46,975 bases of DNA from Clostridia bacterium (GCA_017387685.1 JAFOEU010000102.1:1-46975), one strand, 5' to 3'; counted from the first letter of the stretch, positions 31,284 to 40,038 are shown. The notes: a model not told the origin generated them from the sequence alone. A program made the numbers and translations.

Positions 31284-33476
31284 ATGGAAAAGAAACTTGA
31301 AGTCAAAAATTTAAGAATATCGTTCAAGACAGCCAACGGTAAGGTTCAGGCTGTAAGAAACATCAATTTCGAGCTCTATAAGGGCGAAACTCTCGCGATC
31401 GTTGGTGAGTCGGGTTCGGGTAAGTCTGTTACCTCGAAGTCGATGCTCGGCATTCTCGCGGGCAACGCGATCATCGAAAGCGGCGAGATCATCTATGACG
31501 GCCGCGACCTCCTCAAGATCACAGAGGACGAGTTCTACCGTATCCGCGGCGATAAGATCGCAATGATCTTCCAGGATCCTATGTCCTCCCTGAACCCCAT
31601 CATGAGAATCGGTAAGCAGCTTACCGAGGCTATGATCCTCAAGGGCAAGGCAAGACAGAAGGCAAGCCGCATCGCATTTAATGATACCCTTAAGCTCTTG
31701 AGTGAAACTATGATCAAGGCTATCGCCGAGGGCGGATATACCTCCGTTTCGGGCGAGAAGCTTGCAAAAACCAAGTCCGCCGACGAGCTGACAAAGATCT
31801 GTAAGGATTTCGACGCATTCGAATTCAAGCACATCGAGCTTGAGCAGGCTTACAACGAGGCAAAGGAATCCGCCGTTGAGGCTCTCTCCGCCATCGTCGA
31901 CGTTCTCTTCCACATCGAAAAGAACGCATTTGCAGATCCCAAGGAAAAGATCCGCGAGATCGTAAATCTTGCCTCGAAAACCTACAACGAATACGTTGTT
32001 AAGGAAGATGCCGCAGAGCTTAAGGCGCTTCTCTCCAAGCTTACCAAGAAGCTCTCCGCGGATATCAAGTCAAATAATTACACCGCCACAGCAGAAGCGC
32101 TTACTTCGATCAAGGCAATTCTTGAAGCCGCACTGGCAAAGGAAGTTCCCAACTTCTTCAGAATGGGTTACTACCTCAAGTTCTCGGGCAAGGCACTTCC
32201 CGAAATGCCCGTTGCAGAGCTCAACGAGTTCCTTCTTAACTACCTCAACGAGCACTTTATGCTCGAGTTCCTGACCTATGCAGAGACCGCGCTCAAGTAT
32301 TCCGCTCTCGTTTACGCGGAAAAGAAGAAAGCCGCTCTCGCAGAGGCGGCAAAGGCTATCGCGGTATTCTCCGCTGACGGCTCCCTCGACAAGAAGACCG
32401 TTGAAGCAGCTGCAAACGCACTCATTGAGGCAGTTGAAGCGTCTATCGACCGCCTTGAGATCAATAAGGACAGTATCGCATACACCTTCCACACCAGCCT
32501 TAATTACGCTATCGAGAACTACTTCAACGCTATCCCCAGAAATGCGGCGGCACAGAAGGCTCACGATAAGCAGCAGGCGAAGTACGATGCTCTTTGTGCA
32601 AAGGGCAAGAAGCCCGATTGGAAGGTCATTCCCGCGGCTCTCATCAACCTCGATGACGCAAAGCAGGATATCGTAAACGTAGTTGACCGTCTTATCGCTC
32701 ATTATGAGCACCTCCTCGCTGTTGCGGCTAACCGCGACTTCGCCAAGGAGACCGTTGCGCTCGTCGACTTCCTCAAGCTCAATGCATCCGAGACCGTTTA
32801 TAAGGTCACCAAGAGCATGGCAAAGCACAAGGCTATCAAGCTTATGGAGGAGGTTGGTATTCAGGAGGCTCGCAAGAGATTCAAGCAGTATCCCTTCGAG
32901 TTCTCGGGCGGTATGAGACAGAGAATCGTTATCGCGGTCGCTCTTGCGGCTAACCCCGACATCCTTATCTGTGACGAGCCCACCACCGCGCTTGACGTTA
33001 CCATTCAGGCGCAGATCCTCGAGCTTATCAACAAGATCAAGGAAGAGCGTCAGCTTTCCATCATCTTTATCACTCACGACCTCGGCGTCGTAGCAAATAT
33101 GGCGGACAGAATCGCCGTTATGTACGCGGGCAAGATCGTTGAATACGGCACCGCAGAGGAAGTATTCTACTCCCCCGCACATCCCTATACCTGGGCACTT
33201 CTCTCCTCTATGCCCGACCTCGACACCAACGAGCGTCTTGAGGCGATCCCCGGTACTCCCCCCAATATGATCTATCCCCCTGTCGGCGACGCTTTCGCAG
33301 ACAGAAACAAATACGCTCTTGAGATCGACTTCGAGATGCAGCCGCCTATGTTCAAGATCACTGAAACCCACCACGCGGCTACATGGCTTCTCCACGAGAA
33401 TGCTCCCAAGGTCGATCCTCCCAAGATCGTTACCGACAGAATTGAAAGAATGAAGAACCGCGGAGGTGAAGAATAA
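31284..33476 (+). CDS. oppD: Oligopeptide ABC transporter ATPase OppD with about 385-residue insertion
   Basis: A 730-residue ATPase; normal OppD is about 330. Walker A GESGSGKS (41-48) and Q-loop MIFQDPMSSLNP (94-105) come early; then residues about 126-512 are an Ala/Lys/Glu-rich, largely helical block absent from normal relatives; then the family resumes at LMEEVGI (about 520), signature FSGGMRQR (540-547), Walker B ILICDEPTTALD, switch His in FITHDLGVVA and an oligopeptide C-terminal domain without the usual cysteines. All catalytic motifs are kept, so the enzyme should be active. The insertion lies in the helical subdomain that faces the permeases. Confidence 0.9.
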   Translation: MEKKLEVKNLRISFKTANGKVQAVRNINFELYKGETLAIVGESGSGKSVTSKSMLGILAGNAIIESGEIIYDGRDLLKITEDEFYRIRGDKIAMIFQDPMSSLNPIMRIGKQLTEAMILKGKARQKASRIAFNDTLKLLSETMIKAIAEGGYTSVSGEKLAKTKSADELTKICKDFDAFEFKHIELEQAYNEAKESAVEALSAIVDVLFHIEKNAFADPKEKIREIVNLASKTYNEYVVKEDAAELKALLSKLTKKLSADIKSNNYTATAEALTSIKAILEAALAKEVPNFFRMGYYLKFSGKALPEMPVAELNEFLLNYLNEHFMLEFLTYAETALKYSALVYAEKKKAALAEAAKAIAVFSADGSLDKKTVEAAANALIEAVEASIDRLEINKDSIAYTFHTSLNYAIENYFNAIPRNAAAQKAHDKQQAKYDALCAKGKKPDWKVIPAALINLDDAKQDIVNVVDRLIAHYEHLLAVAANRDFAKETVALVDFLKLNASETVYKVTKSMAKHKAIKLMEEVGIQEARKRFKQYPFEFSGGMRQRIVIAVALAANPDILICDEPTTALDVTIQAQILELINKIKEERQLSIIFITHDLGVVANMADRIAVMYAGKIVEYGTAEEVFYSPAHPYTWALLSSMPDLDTNERLEAIPGTPPNMIYPPVGDAFADRNKYALEIDFEMQPPMFKITETHHAATWLLHENAPKVDPPKIVTDRIERMKNRGGEE

Positions 33477-34540
33477 TGGAAAACAAAAACGAAGTTTTGC
33501 TTGAAGTTAAAAATCTTTGCCAGTACTTCAAGATCAACAAGGCTGTTGACGACGTTAGCTTTGCAGTAAAGAAGGGCGAGGTTTTTGGACTCGTTGGCGA
33601 ATCGGGTTGCGGTAAGACCACCACAGGTCGTTCCATCATCCGCCTTTACGACATCACCTCGGGTGACGTTTACTTCAAGGGCACCCGTATCGCGGCAGGT
33701 ACAAAGTCCTATAAGGATGCTATTGCAAAAGCGAAGGCAGACATCAAGCAGCTTAAGGCTTCGGGTGCTTCGGCAGCAGAGATCGATGAAAAGAATAAAT
33801 TCATCGCAGATCAGAAGGCGGCTATGGCGGCGGCTATCCACGATCATAAGCACTGCCCCAAGGATCTCGTCACCAAGATCCAGATGATCTTCCAGGACCC
33901 CATCGCATCCCTCGACCCCCGTATGACCGTCCGCGATATCATCGCAGAGGGACTCATCATCAACGGTATGAAGGATAAGAAAGAGATCGACGAGAAGGTA
34001 TTCAAGATGCTTGAAATGGTTGGTCTCGTTAAGGAGCACGCATCGCGTTATCCTCACGAGTTCTCCGGCGGACAGAAGCAGCGTATCGGCGTTGCCCGCG
34101 CGATCATTATGGAGCCCGAGATCATCATCGCGGACGAGCCTGTTTCCGCGCTCGACGTTTCGATTCAGGCACAGGTCATCAACCTTCTCAACGACCTCCG
34201 TCGCGAGCTTGGTCTGACTATCCTCTTCATCGCACACGACCTCTCGGTTGTAAAATACTTCTCCGACCGTATCGGCGTTATGTACTTCGGTAAGATGGTA
34301 GAGCTTGCAGATGCAGATGAGCTCTTCAAGAATCCTCTCCATCCCTACACCAAGTCGCTTCTTTCGGCTATTCCTCTTCCCGATCCTCAGTACGAGAAGC
34401 AGAGAAAGAGAATCAAGTACGATCCTCTCGAGTCGCACGACTACTCCGAGGAAGGTCCCACTCTCCGTGAGATCACTCCCGGTCACTTCGTATACTGCAA
34501 TACCGCAGAGTTCGAGAAGTATAAGAGCGAGCTGAAATAA
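33476..34540 (+). CDS. oppF: Oligopeptide ABC transporter ATPase OppF with helical insertion
   Basis: A 354-residue ATPase. Walker A GESGCGKTTT (41-50), Q-loop QMIFQDPIASLDP, signature FSGGQKQR, Walker B IIIADEPVSALD, switch His in FIAHDLSVVKYFSDRI. Between Walker A and the Q-loop about 45 extra residues (about 78-125, AIAKAKADIKQLKASG, EIDEKNKFIADQKAAM) probably form a helical hairpin. It forms the second nucleotide-binding subunit with OppD. Start overlaps the OppD stop by 1 nt (TAATG). Confidence 0.92.
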   Translation: MENKNEVLLEVKNLCQYFKINKAVDDVSFAVKKGEVFGLVGESGCGKTTTGRSIIRLYDITSGDVYFKGTRIAAGTKSYKDAIAKAKADIKQLKASGASAAEIDEKNKFIADQKAAMAAAIHDHKHCPKDLVTKIQMIFQDPIASLDPRMTVRDIIAEGLIINGMKDKKEIDEKVFKMLEMVGLVKEHASRYPHEFSGGQKQRIGVARAIIMEPEIIIADEPVSALDVSIQAQVINLLNDLRRELGLTILFIAHDLSVVKYFSDRIGVMYFGKMVELADADELFKNPLHPYTKSLLSAIPLPDPQYEKQRKRIKYDPLESHDYSEEGPTLREITPGHFVYCNTAEFEKYKSELK

Positions 34541-34545
34541 ACCCG

Positions 34546-34962
34546 ATGGAAAATAAAAAAACAGAAAAGCTTATAAGCTTTCTGACATCGACCGTTATCG
34601 GCTTGGGAATTGCCTTTGCAATTGCCTATTGGCGCGGCGTTTTCGAAGCCGATAGCGCGCTAAAGGCTCTCAGTGCCGTCAGCGACGGTGCATTCGTAAC
34701 CGGCATACTCTATACCGGCTTCGGACTGCTCCTTCTGATCGCAAACGAAGGCATCCTTGATATCTTCGGCTTCGGCTTCAAATCCCTCGTCTACCTCTTC
34801 ACTCCTCGTAAGCTTGATAAAAAAGCGACGAATTATTACGAGTACCGTATGAAAAAGAATGAAGAACGCGCGGGCAAAAGCGTAAATACCAATATCCTTC
34901 CCATCGGAGTTGGATTTATCCTCCTCTCGATCCTCGCAGTCGCATTAGCATATTCAATATAA
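34546..34962 (+). CDS. DUF3899-like small membrane protein
   Basis: A 138-residue protein with three membrane segments (about 10-30, 48-70, 115-137) and a charged cytoplasmic loop (RKLDKKATNYYEYRMKKNEERAGK) as in DUF3899. It begins 5 nt after the oppF stop, so it is the last gene of the peptide transporter operon. Function unknown. A strong terminator follows immediately. Confidence 0.72.
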   Translation: MENKKTEKLISFLTSTVIGLGIAFAIAYWRGVFEADSALKALSAVSDGAFVTGILYTGFGLLLLIANEGILDIFGFGFKSLVYLFTPRKLDKKATNYYEYRMKKNEERAGKSVNTNILPIGVGFILLSILAVALAYSI

Positions 34963-35002
34963 AAAATACGGTATGGTTCAAAAGAATCATACCGTATTTT
35001 TA
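34963..35002 (+). terminator. Terminator of the opp operon
   Basis: An 18-bp stem with one G-T pair (34963-34980 with 34985-35002), A-rich then T-rich, adjoining the last stop codon. Confidence 0.88.
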
Positions 35003-35012
35003 TAAAACAATA

Positions 35013-35040
35013 ACCCCGAACCGAAAGCGGCACGGGGTTT
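35013..35040 (-). terminator. Terminator of the Cys/Asp-rich protein gene
   Basis: AACCCCG (35013-35019) pairs with CGGGGTT (35034-35040); the minus strand continues ATTGTTTTA and the plus strand TTGTCTTTT, so it can work both ways. Confidence 0.6.
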
Positions 35041-35053
35041 TGTCTTTTAGAAA

Positions 35054-35308
35054 TTACTCAGCGTCAGCTGCAAGCTCTTCCTCTTCAGCATCTTCGAGCT
35101 CGATCTCGTCGCAAAGCTCGTCGTCGAGGCAGCAGTCATCACAATCGCAGCAATCGCAGTAATCGTCGCAGCAGCAGAAATAGCCTGCTCTCTTAAGAAG
35201 AGCGTAGAGTGCAACGCCTGCAGCGCCGATAGCAGCAATAATGCCAAGGGTAATGCCAACTATCTTCCAATAGTTAGTCTTTTCTTCCTTCTTCTGAAAA
35301 AGAAACAT
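35054..35308 (-). CDS. Small membrane protein with Cys/Asp-rich tail
   Basis: An 84-residue protein: short basic start, one membrane segment (about 15-37), then a run of Cys and Asp (CCCDDYCDCCDCDDCC, about 45-60) and an acidic end. GGAGG lies 9 nt before the ATG and a TATAAT-type box further up. Monocistronic. The Cys/Asp cluster suggests metal binding or a redox-sensitive surface, but no family is recognised. Confidence 0.7.
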   Translation of the reverse strand: MFLFQKKEEKTNYWKIVGITLGIIAAIGAAGVALYALLKRAGYFCCCDDYCDCCDCDDCCLDDELCDEIELEDAEEEELAADAE

Positions 35309-35502
35309 GGTGAAATACCTCCAATATAAATTATTTTACAATTATATTATATCATATTTTTTCAAAAATGCAAGGCTTTTCGTAATAATTTTTGATTTAT
35401 TTTTACAGTATTAAAAATCCTCTCATTTTTTTGCTCCAAAAGTATTTATTTTTTCCAAGATTTATGATAAAATATATAATAGATTAATTTGCGGAGTTTT
35501 AA

Positions 35503-36321
35503 ATGACCTATAACAAAGCCGTCGCGCTTCTGTGTGAAGCGGGAATCGAAAATGCGGAGACCGACGCCGCCATACTTTTTGAGCATTTCGCGGGAATGGC
35601 AAAGCATTCTCTTCCCTTCCGCCGTAATGAGGAAATTGAAAGTCGTGAGCTCATGTCCGCGCTTGAGCGCAGAACAGCACGCGAGCCATTGCAATACATC
35701 CTCGGAGAGTGGGAATTCTTTGGACTTCGCTTCAACCTGAATTCAGACTGTCTTTGTCCCCGTCCCGATACCGAGCTGATAGTTGAGCTCGCACTCAAAA
35801 ATCTTCCACCTCGTGCGCACTTCTGCGATATCGGAACCGGAAGCGGTGCGATCGCGGTTTCAACGGCACATTACCGTAAGGATACCACCGCAGAAGCTTT
35901 TGACATAAATGAAAATGCCCTCTCTGCCGCTTCTCATAATAGCGTGATCAACGGCGTTTCTGATAGGGTAATGTTTACGCAGGCAGACGCGCTTGCCGAG
36001 GATTTTCTTGACGGCAAAAGGTTTGACGCCATACTATCTAACCCCCCCTACATCCCCGCCAAAGTCATCCCGACTCTCGCCCCGGAGGTTCTCCTTGAGC
36101 CACACCGAGCACTCGACGGCGGAGATGACGGACTTATCTTCTACCGCGCAATCACGAAAAAGGCTACGTCCGCGCTCAATCCGGGAGGCTTCGTGCTCTA
36201 CGAAGTCGGCATCGGTCAAGCACATGACGTGGCTCACATCGGCGAAGAAAACGGTTTCACCGCCGAAATATATCCCGACCTCGCAGGCATCGACCGCGCG
36301 GTCCTCTTACGAAAAATTTAA
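35503..36321 (+). CDS. prmC: Release factor N5-glutamine methyltransferase PrmC
   Basis: A 272-residue SAM-dependent enzyme that methylates the Gln of the GGQ motif in release factors RF1 and RF2. Helical N-terminal PrmC domain (1-75), SAM-binding motif FCDIGTGSGAIAV (about 107-119) and the diagnostic NPPYIP motif (about 180-185). Full length. Start follows a GGAG site. First of a run of housekeeping genes; ddl begins 19 nt later. Confidence 0.93.
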   Translation: MTYNKAVALLCEAGIENAETDAAILFEHFAGMAKHSLPFRRNEEIESRELMSALERRTAREPLQYILGEWEFFGLRFNLNSDCLCPRPDTELIVELALKNLPPRAHFCDIGTGSGAIAVSTAHYRKDTTAEAFDINENALSAASHNSVINGVSDRVMFTQADALAEDFLDGKRFDAILSNPPYIPAKVIPTLAPEVLLEPHRALDGGDDGLIFYRAITKKATSALNPGGFVLYEVGIGQAHDVAHIGEENGFTAEIYPDLAGIDRAVLLRKI

Positions 36322-36340
36322 CTCTGGAAGGTATTTATAA

Positions 36341-37381
36341 ATGAAAATTGCAGTTCTTGCAGGCGGTCTTTCCCCCGAAAGAGACGTTTCGCTCACCTCA
36401 GGCTCGCTCATTGCGACCTCGCTTTCAAGATCGGGGCACTCGGTCGCCCTTGTCGATCTCTACCTTGGAATCAAGGATATCCCCACCGATATCGACAGCC
36501 TTTTCGTCAAGGGCGGAAGTTATTCCCATAAGGTAGAAACCGCAGAGCCCGACCTCGAGGCTCTTATCGAATCCAACGGAGGCAGACGGGCGCCCATCGG
36601 CGAAGGCGTTCTCGATATCTGTCGTGCGGCGGACGTCGTTTTCCTCGCGCTTCACGGCTCGATCGGCGAAAACGGTCAGCTTCAGGCAACCCTCGATTGC
36701 CACGGCATCAAGAGATACACGGGCACCGGCTACATCGGCGCACTCCTTTCGATGGATAAGGACATTTCAAAGCGCCTTATGGTCGAGGCGGGGGTCAAAA
36801 CTCCCCGTTGGGCGTACGTTGACACAACGAATCCGAACGCCAAAGAGATCGCGGCGAACGTAGGTCTCCCCTGCGTCATCAAGCCCGTATCCTGCGGATC
36901 GAGTGTAGGCGTTTCTATAATCAACAATATTGACGAGATCGACGAGGCGATCCGCGCGTCGGCTAAATACGAGCGTTATCTGCTCGCGGAGGAAATGATC
37001 AAGGGGCGTGAGTTTACTATCGCTGTCATTGACGGAAAGGCTCTCCCCCCCGTCGAGATCATTCCGAAATGCGGATTTTACGATTACAAAAACAAGTACC
37101 AAAGCGGTCTGACCGAAGAGATCTGCCCCGCACACCTCACCGACGAGCAGAACGCAAAGCTCGCAGAGGCGGCACTCGGCGCTTTCTCCGCGCTCCGAAT
37201 GGAGATGTACGGCAGAGCCGATTTTATGCTCGGCGCGGACGGAGAATTCTACTGTCTTGAGGTCAACGCTCTCCCCGGAATGACCCCCACCTCGCTTCTT
37301 CCCCAGGAAGCTGCCGCTATCGGCATCGACTACGATGCACTCTGCGAGCTTCTTGTCAAGCTTGCATATAATAAGGAGTAA
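36341..37381 (+). CDS. ddl: D-alanine-D-alanine ligase
   Basis: A 346-residue ATP-grasp enzyme that makes the D-Ala-D-Ala dipeptide for peptidoglycan. N-terminal VLAGGLSPERDVSLTSG; substrate loop FLALHGSIGENGQLQA; ATP-grasp CVIKPVSCGSSVGVSI; Mg-binding end EVNALPGMTPTSLLPQ. Cytoplasmic. It is slightly longer than many Ddl because of an insertion around residues 60-95 that is also seen in some Firmicute forms. Follows prmC by 19 nt with GGAAGG ahead. Confidence 0.93.
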   Translation: MKIAVLAGGLSPERDVSLTSGSLIATSLSRSGHSVALVDLYLGIKDIPTDIDSLFVKGGSYSHKVETAEPDLEALIESNGGRRAPIGEGVLDICRAADVVFLALHGSIGENGQLQATLDCHGIKRYTGTGYIGALLSMDKDISKRLMVEAGVKTPRWAYVDTTNPNAKEIAANVGLPCVIKPVSCGSSVGVSIINNIDEIDEAIRASAKYERYLLAEEMIKGREFTIAVIDGKALPPVEIIPKCGFYDYKNKYQSGLTEEICPAHLTDEQNAKLAEAALGAFSALRMEMYGRADFMLGADGEFYCLEVNALPGMTPTSLLPQEAAAIGIDYDALCELLVKLAYNKE

Positions 37382-37386
37382 AAATC

Positions 37387-38454
37387 ATGCTTTATTCAAA
37401 GGAAGTCGATCAGAGCGGTCTTGTCCGCTACGGAATTTTAGGTCTCGGTATCGGTATGGCGCACGTCGGTGCAGCCGCCGCATCTAAGAATTGCGTTCTT
37501 TGCGCTGTTGCAGACCTTGACGAAAAGCGCCGCGCAACCTTCTCGGAGGAATATCCCGACGTCCCCACTTATAATACGCTTGAAGAAATGCTTGAAAACG
37601 AGCAGATCGACGCCGTCAGCATCTGCCTACCCACGGGTATGCACGCCGATTATGCCATCCGCGCAATGGAGGCGGGCTGTCACGTTCTCGTTGAAAAGCC
37701 GATCGACGTAACCGTCGAGAAGGCGCTCCCCGTCATCGAGGCATCAAATAGAACGGGCAAGAAGTGCGGTGTCGTTTTCCAAAACAGATATAATTTCGGT
37801 CTCGATCCCGTCTACGAGGGGCTTTCGGACGGAACGCTCGGCAAAGTCTTCCTCGGCACGTTTGCCGTAAAATGGCACCGCGACGATGCCTATTACGCCG
37901 CAAACGGCGGTTGGCGCGGCACTTGGGAAATGGACGGCGGCGGTTCGCTTATGAATCAGTCGATACATACCGTCGATCTTATGCTTCAGCTTCTCGGCAA
38001 GCCGAAGTCGATCACCTCGCAGATGCGCCTCTGCGGTCACGATATTGAAAGTGAGGATCTGACCGTTTCAACCCTCACCTTTGAGTCTGGCGCAGTCGCA
38101 ACCTTCACGAGCACCACCTGCGCTTACCCCGGCATCTGCACGGAGATCTCTCTGACCTGCGAAAACGGCTACGTTGCCCTCGACGCGGATAAGCTGACCA
38201 CCTGGAAGCTTCGCGGAGCAGACCCCGAGGCAGAGGCTGAAAAGCTCGCAAAATACTCGGTCGGCAACCGTAAGGCGCAAAAGCTCTGCCGCGGAAGACT
38301 CTTCGGTCACAAGAGAGTTATCGACGATTTCTGCCTCGCTATCATTGAGGACAGAGCTCCCGCCGTCACCGCAGAGGAGGGACTTCTTCCCCTTCGCGTT
38401 ATCTGCGCGGCTTACGAGTCCGCAAAGAGCGGAAAAACCGTATTTTTTAATTGA
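37387..38454 (+). CDS. Gfo/Idh/MocA family oxidoreductase
   Basis: A 355-residue NAD(P)-dependent sugar-type dehydrogenase. Rossmann N-terminus (YGILGLGIGMAHVGAAA), conserved catalytic EKPIDVT (about 100-106), then the beta-sheet substrate domain (GGWRGTWEMDGGGSLMNQSIHTVDLM with H as probable catalytic residue). Substrate unknown, probably a sugar or inositol derivative. It starts 5 nt after ddl, so is in the same transcript. A weak hairpin with T run (38449-38470) overlaps its stop. Confidence 0.9.
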   Translation: MLYSKEVDQSGLVRYGILGLGIGMAHVGAAAASKNCVLCAVADLDEKRRATFSEEYPDVPTYNTLEEMLENEQIDAVSICLPTGMHADYAIRAMEAGCHVLVEKPIDVTVEKALPVIEASNRTGKKCGVVFQNRYNFGLDPVYEGLSDGTLGKVFLGTFAVKWHRDDAYYAANGGWRGTWEMDGGGSLMNQSIHTVDLMLQLLGKPKSITSQMRLCGHDIESEDLTVSTLTFESGAVATFTSTTCAYPGICTEISLTCENGYVALDADKLTTWKLRGADPEAEAEKLAKYSVGNRKAQKLCRGRLFGHKRVIDDFCLAIIEDRAPAVTAEEGLLPLRVICAAYESAKSGKTVFFN

Positions 38455-38481
38455 TTTTTTCAATTTTTTTGTCAAAAACTA

Positions 38482-38510
38482 TTGCAATCGAATAAAAAAA
38501 GTTTTATAAT
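38482..38510 (+). promoter_or_regulatory. Promoter of guaA
   Basis: TTGCAA (38482-38487), 17 nt, TATAAT (38505-38510), 31 nt before the ATG. The leader is too short for a purine riboswitch. Confidence 0.75.
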
Positions 38511-38540
38511 ATTATATTATATTTCTCGGAGGTGTCACGA

Positions 38541-39542
38541 ATGAATTCCAACGTAAGACCCGATTCTATGGAAAGAATCACAAATTTTGAACTCGCAAAT
38601 AAATTTATTGATGAACAGGTTGCCGCCGTACGCGAACAGGTAGGCGACAAGAAGGTTCTTCTGGCACTTTCGGGCGGTGTAGACAGCTCGGTAGTTGCCG
38701 CGCTCCTTATCAAGGCGATCGGCAAGCAGCTCGTTTGCGTACATGTTAACCACGGACTTATGCGCAAGGGCGAAAGCGAAGCCGTAATCGAAATGTTCGG
38801 CAAGGCTCTTGAAGCAAACCTCATCTACATCGACGCAACCGACCGTTATCTCAACCTTCTCGCAGGCGTTTCGGATCCCGAGACCAAGAGAAAGATAATC
38901 GGTAAGGAATTCATTGAGATCTTCGCAGAGGAAGCAAGAAAGCTCGAGGGCATCGAGTTCCTCGGTCAGGGTACCATCTACCCCGATATTCTTGAATCCG
39001 TCAAGCAGGCAGAGGGCAAGAAGGCAGTCAAGTCGCACCACAACGTCGGCGGACTTCCCGAGGACCTCAAGTTTGAGCTCTGCGAGCCCGTAAAGCTCCT
39101 CTTCAAAGATGAGGTAAGAGTAGTCGGCGAGGCTCTCGGACTTCCCCACGAAATGGTATACCGTCAGCCCTTCCCCGGTCCCGGACTCGGCGTTCGTTGC
39201 CTCGGTGCGATCACCCGCGACCGTCTCCACGCACTCCGCGAAGCAGACGCGATCCTCCGCGAGGAATTCGCAAACTGCGGACTCGCAGAGAAGGTATGGC
39301 AGTATTTCGTAGTCATCCCCGATATCAAGTCGGTAGGCGTTAAGGACGAAAGCCGCTACGAGGGATGGCCCGCGATCATCCGCGCCGTAAACACCAAGGA
39401 CGCAATGACCGCAACCATCGAAGAGATCCCCTACGCGGTTCTCCACAAGATCGTAAACAGAATCACCACCGAAGTTCCCGGCATCAACAGAGTTCTCTAC
39501 GACCTCTCGCCCAAGCCTACCGGAACTATTGAGTGGGAATAA
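38541..39542 (+). CDS. guaA: GMP synthase ATP-pyrophosphatase subunit (stand-alone)
   Basis: A 333-residue enzyme half that adenylates XMP and adds ammonia to make GMP. The ATG at 38541 (GGAGG 8 nt upstream) is preferred over the GTG at 38532, which overlaps that site. P-loop LSGGVDSS (about 42-49), KSHHNVGGLPEDL, RQPFPGPGLGVRCLG and the terminal GTIEWE of the dimerisation domain are all present. The usual bacterial N-terminal glutaminase domain (about 190 residues) is missing, so ammonia must come from a separate glutaminase subunit or free ammonia. The last 12 bases are the left attachment site of the element beyond. Confidence 0.9.
   Translation: MNSNVRPDSMERITNFELANKFIDEQVAAVREQVGDKKVLLALSGGVDSSVVAALLIKAIGKQLVCVHVNHGLMRKGESEAVIEMFGKALEANLIYIDATDRYLNLLAGVSDPETKRKIIGKEFIEIFAEEARKLEGIEFLGQGTIYPDILESVKQAEGKKAVKSHHNVGGLPEDLKFELCEPVKLLFKDEVRVVGEALGLPHEMVYRQPFPGPGLGVRCLGAITRDRLHALREADAILREEFANCGLAEKVWQYFVVIPDIKSVGVKDESRYEGWPAIIRAVNTKDAMTATIEEIPYAVLHKIVNRITTEVPGINRVLYDLSPKPTGTIEWE
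39531..39542 (+). other. Left attachment site attL (GAGTGGGAATAA)
   Basis: The last 12 bases of guaA recur exactly at 46835-46846. The 3' end of guaA is a known target of tyrosine-recombinase elements, and the repeat keeps the gene intact after insertion. Confidence 0.85.
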
Positions 39543-39644
39543 TAAACGTGTTTTAGCAAAAATGATTTATCCTCTTCGGGGCAATTTCTTTTATCCTTTC
39601 TCGATTAGATAAATCACTGCAAAAGCAAACAATATAGTAATTTT

Positions 39645-39690
39645 GAAGACCTTGTGTCATCGGAAACGATGACCAAGGTCTTCTTTTTTT
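39645..39690 (+). terminator. Terminator at the left end of the element
   Basis: Stem 39645-39662 with 39667-39683 (GAAGACCTTG/CAAGGTCTTC, GAAA tetraloop at the tip), then seven T. It stops guaA transcripts from entering the element. Confidence 0.88.
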
Positions 39691-39736
39691 GTCGCAAGAG
39701 AGACCTTGACCACTAACTTTTCGCAAGATTAGACCT

Positions 39737-39913
39737 ATCCTTGCCAAAAACCTTTATTTTTCAGCATATTTTCCCCTTTTTCTTCTCTTTTCGTGAAGAA
39801 GAATCCTTGCCAATCACTTTAATTTTCTTGATTTTTTCGGGTATGAATGAAAGAAAAAAGAAGGGTTTGGACGAGAAATATCCTTGCCAAAAGTGGCATC
39901 ATCCTCGCTAAAA
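39737..39913 (+). repeat. Four ATCCTTGCCAAAA-type direct repeats (putative integrase arm sites)
   Basis: Copies at 39737-39749, 39803-39813, 39880-39892 and a variant ATCCTCGCTAAAA at 39901-39913, all in one direction, 200-380 bp inside the left end. Tyrosine integrases of the Tn916/lambda type use such distal arm repeats. The rest of 39543-40154 shows no gene. Confidence 0.55.
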
Positions 39914-40038
39914 ATGCAGAGGAAATGCAGAAAGGAAAAGGATAAAAAGTTTTGCCTTGATGAAACTAAAAGGAAAATGGCGAGACAAAACGTAAGTCGA
40001 AAAAGCCTTATATATCAAGGGTTTTCGGCACTTCAAAC

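Noticed and set aside
31284-33476. OppD as an assembly fusion of two genes
   Set aside because: The ATPase motifs on both sides of the insertion complete one domain, the frame is open and codon use is uniform across the joins.
29708-34486. Several minus-strand frames of 200-441 codons opposite the opp genes
   Set aside because: Same cause: codon bias in highly expressed genes leaves long antisense frames. The sense frames carry all ABC motifs.
38532-38540. GTG at 38532 as the guaA start
   Set aside because: It overlaps the GGAGG ribosome binding site that is correctly placed for the ATG at 38541.
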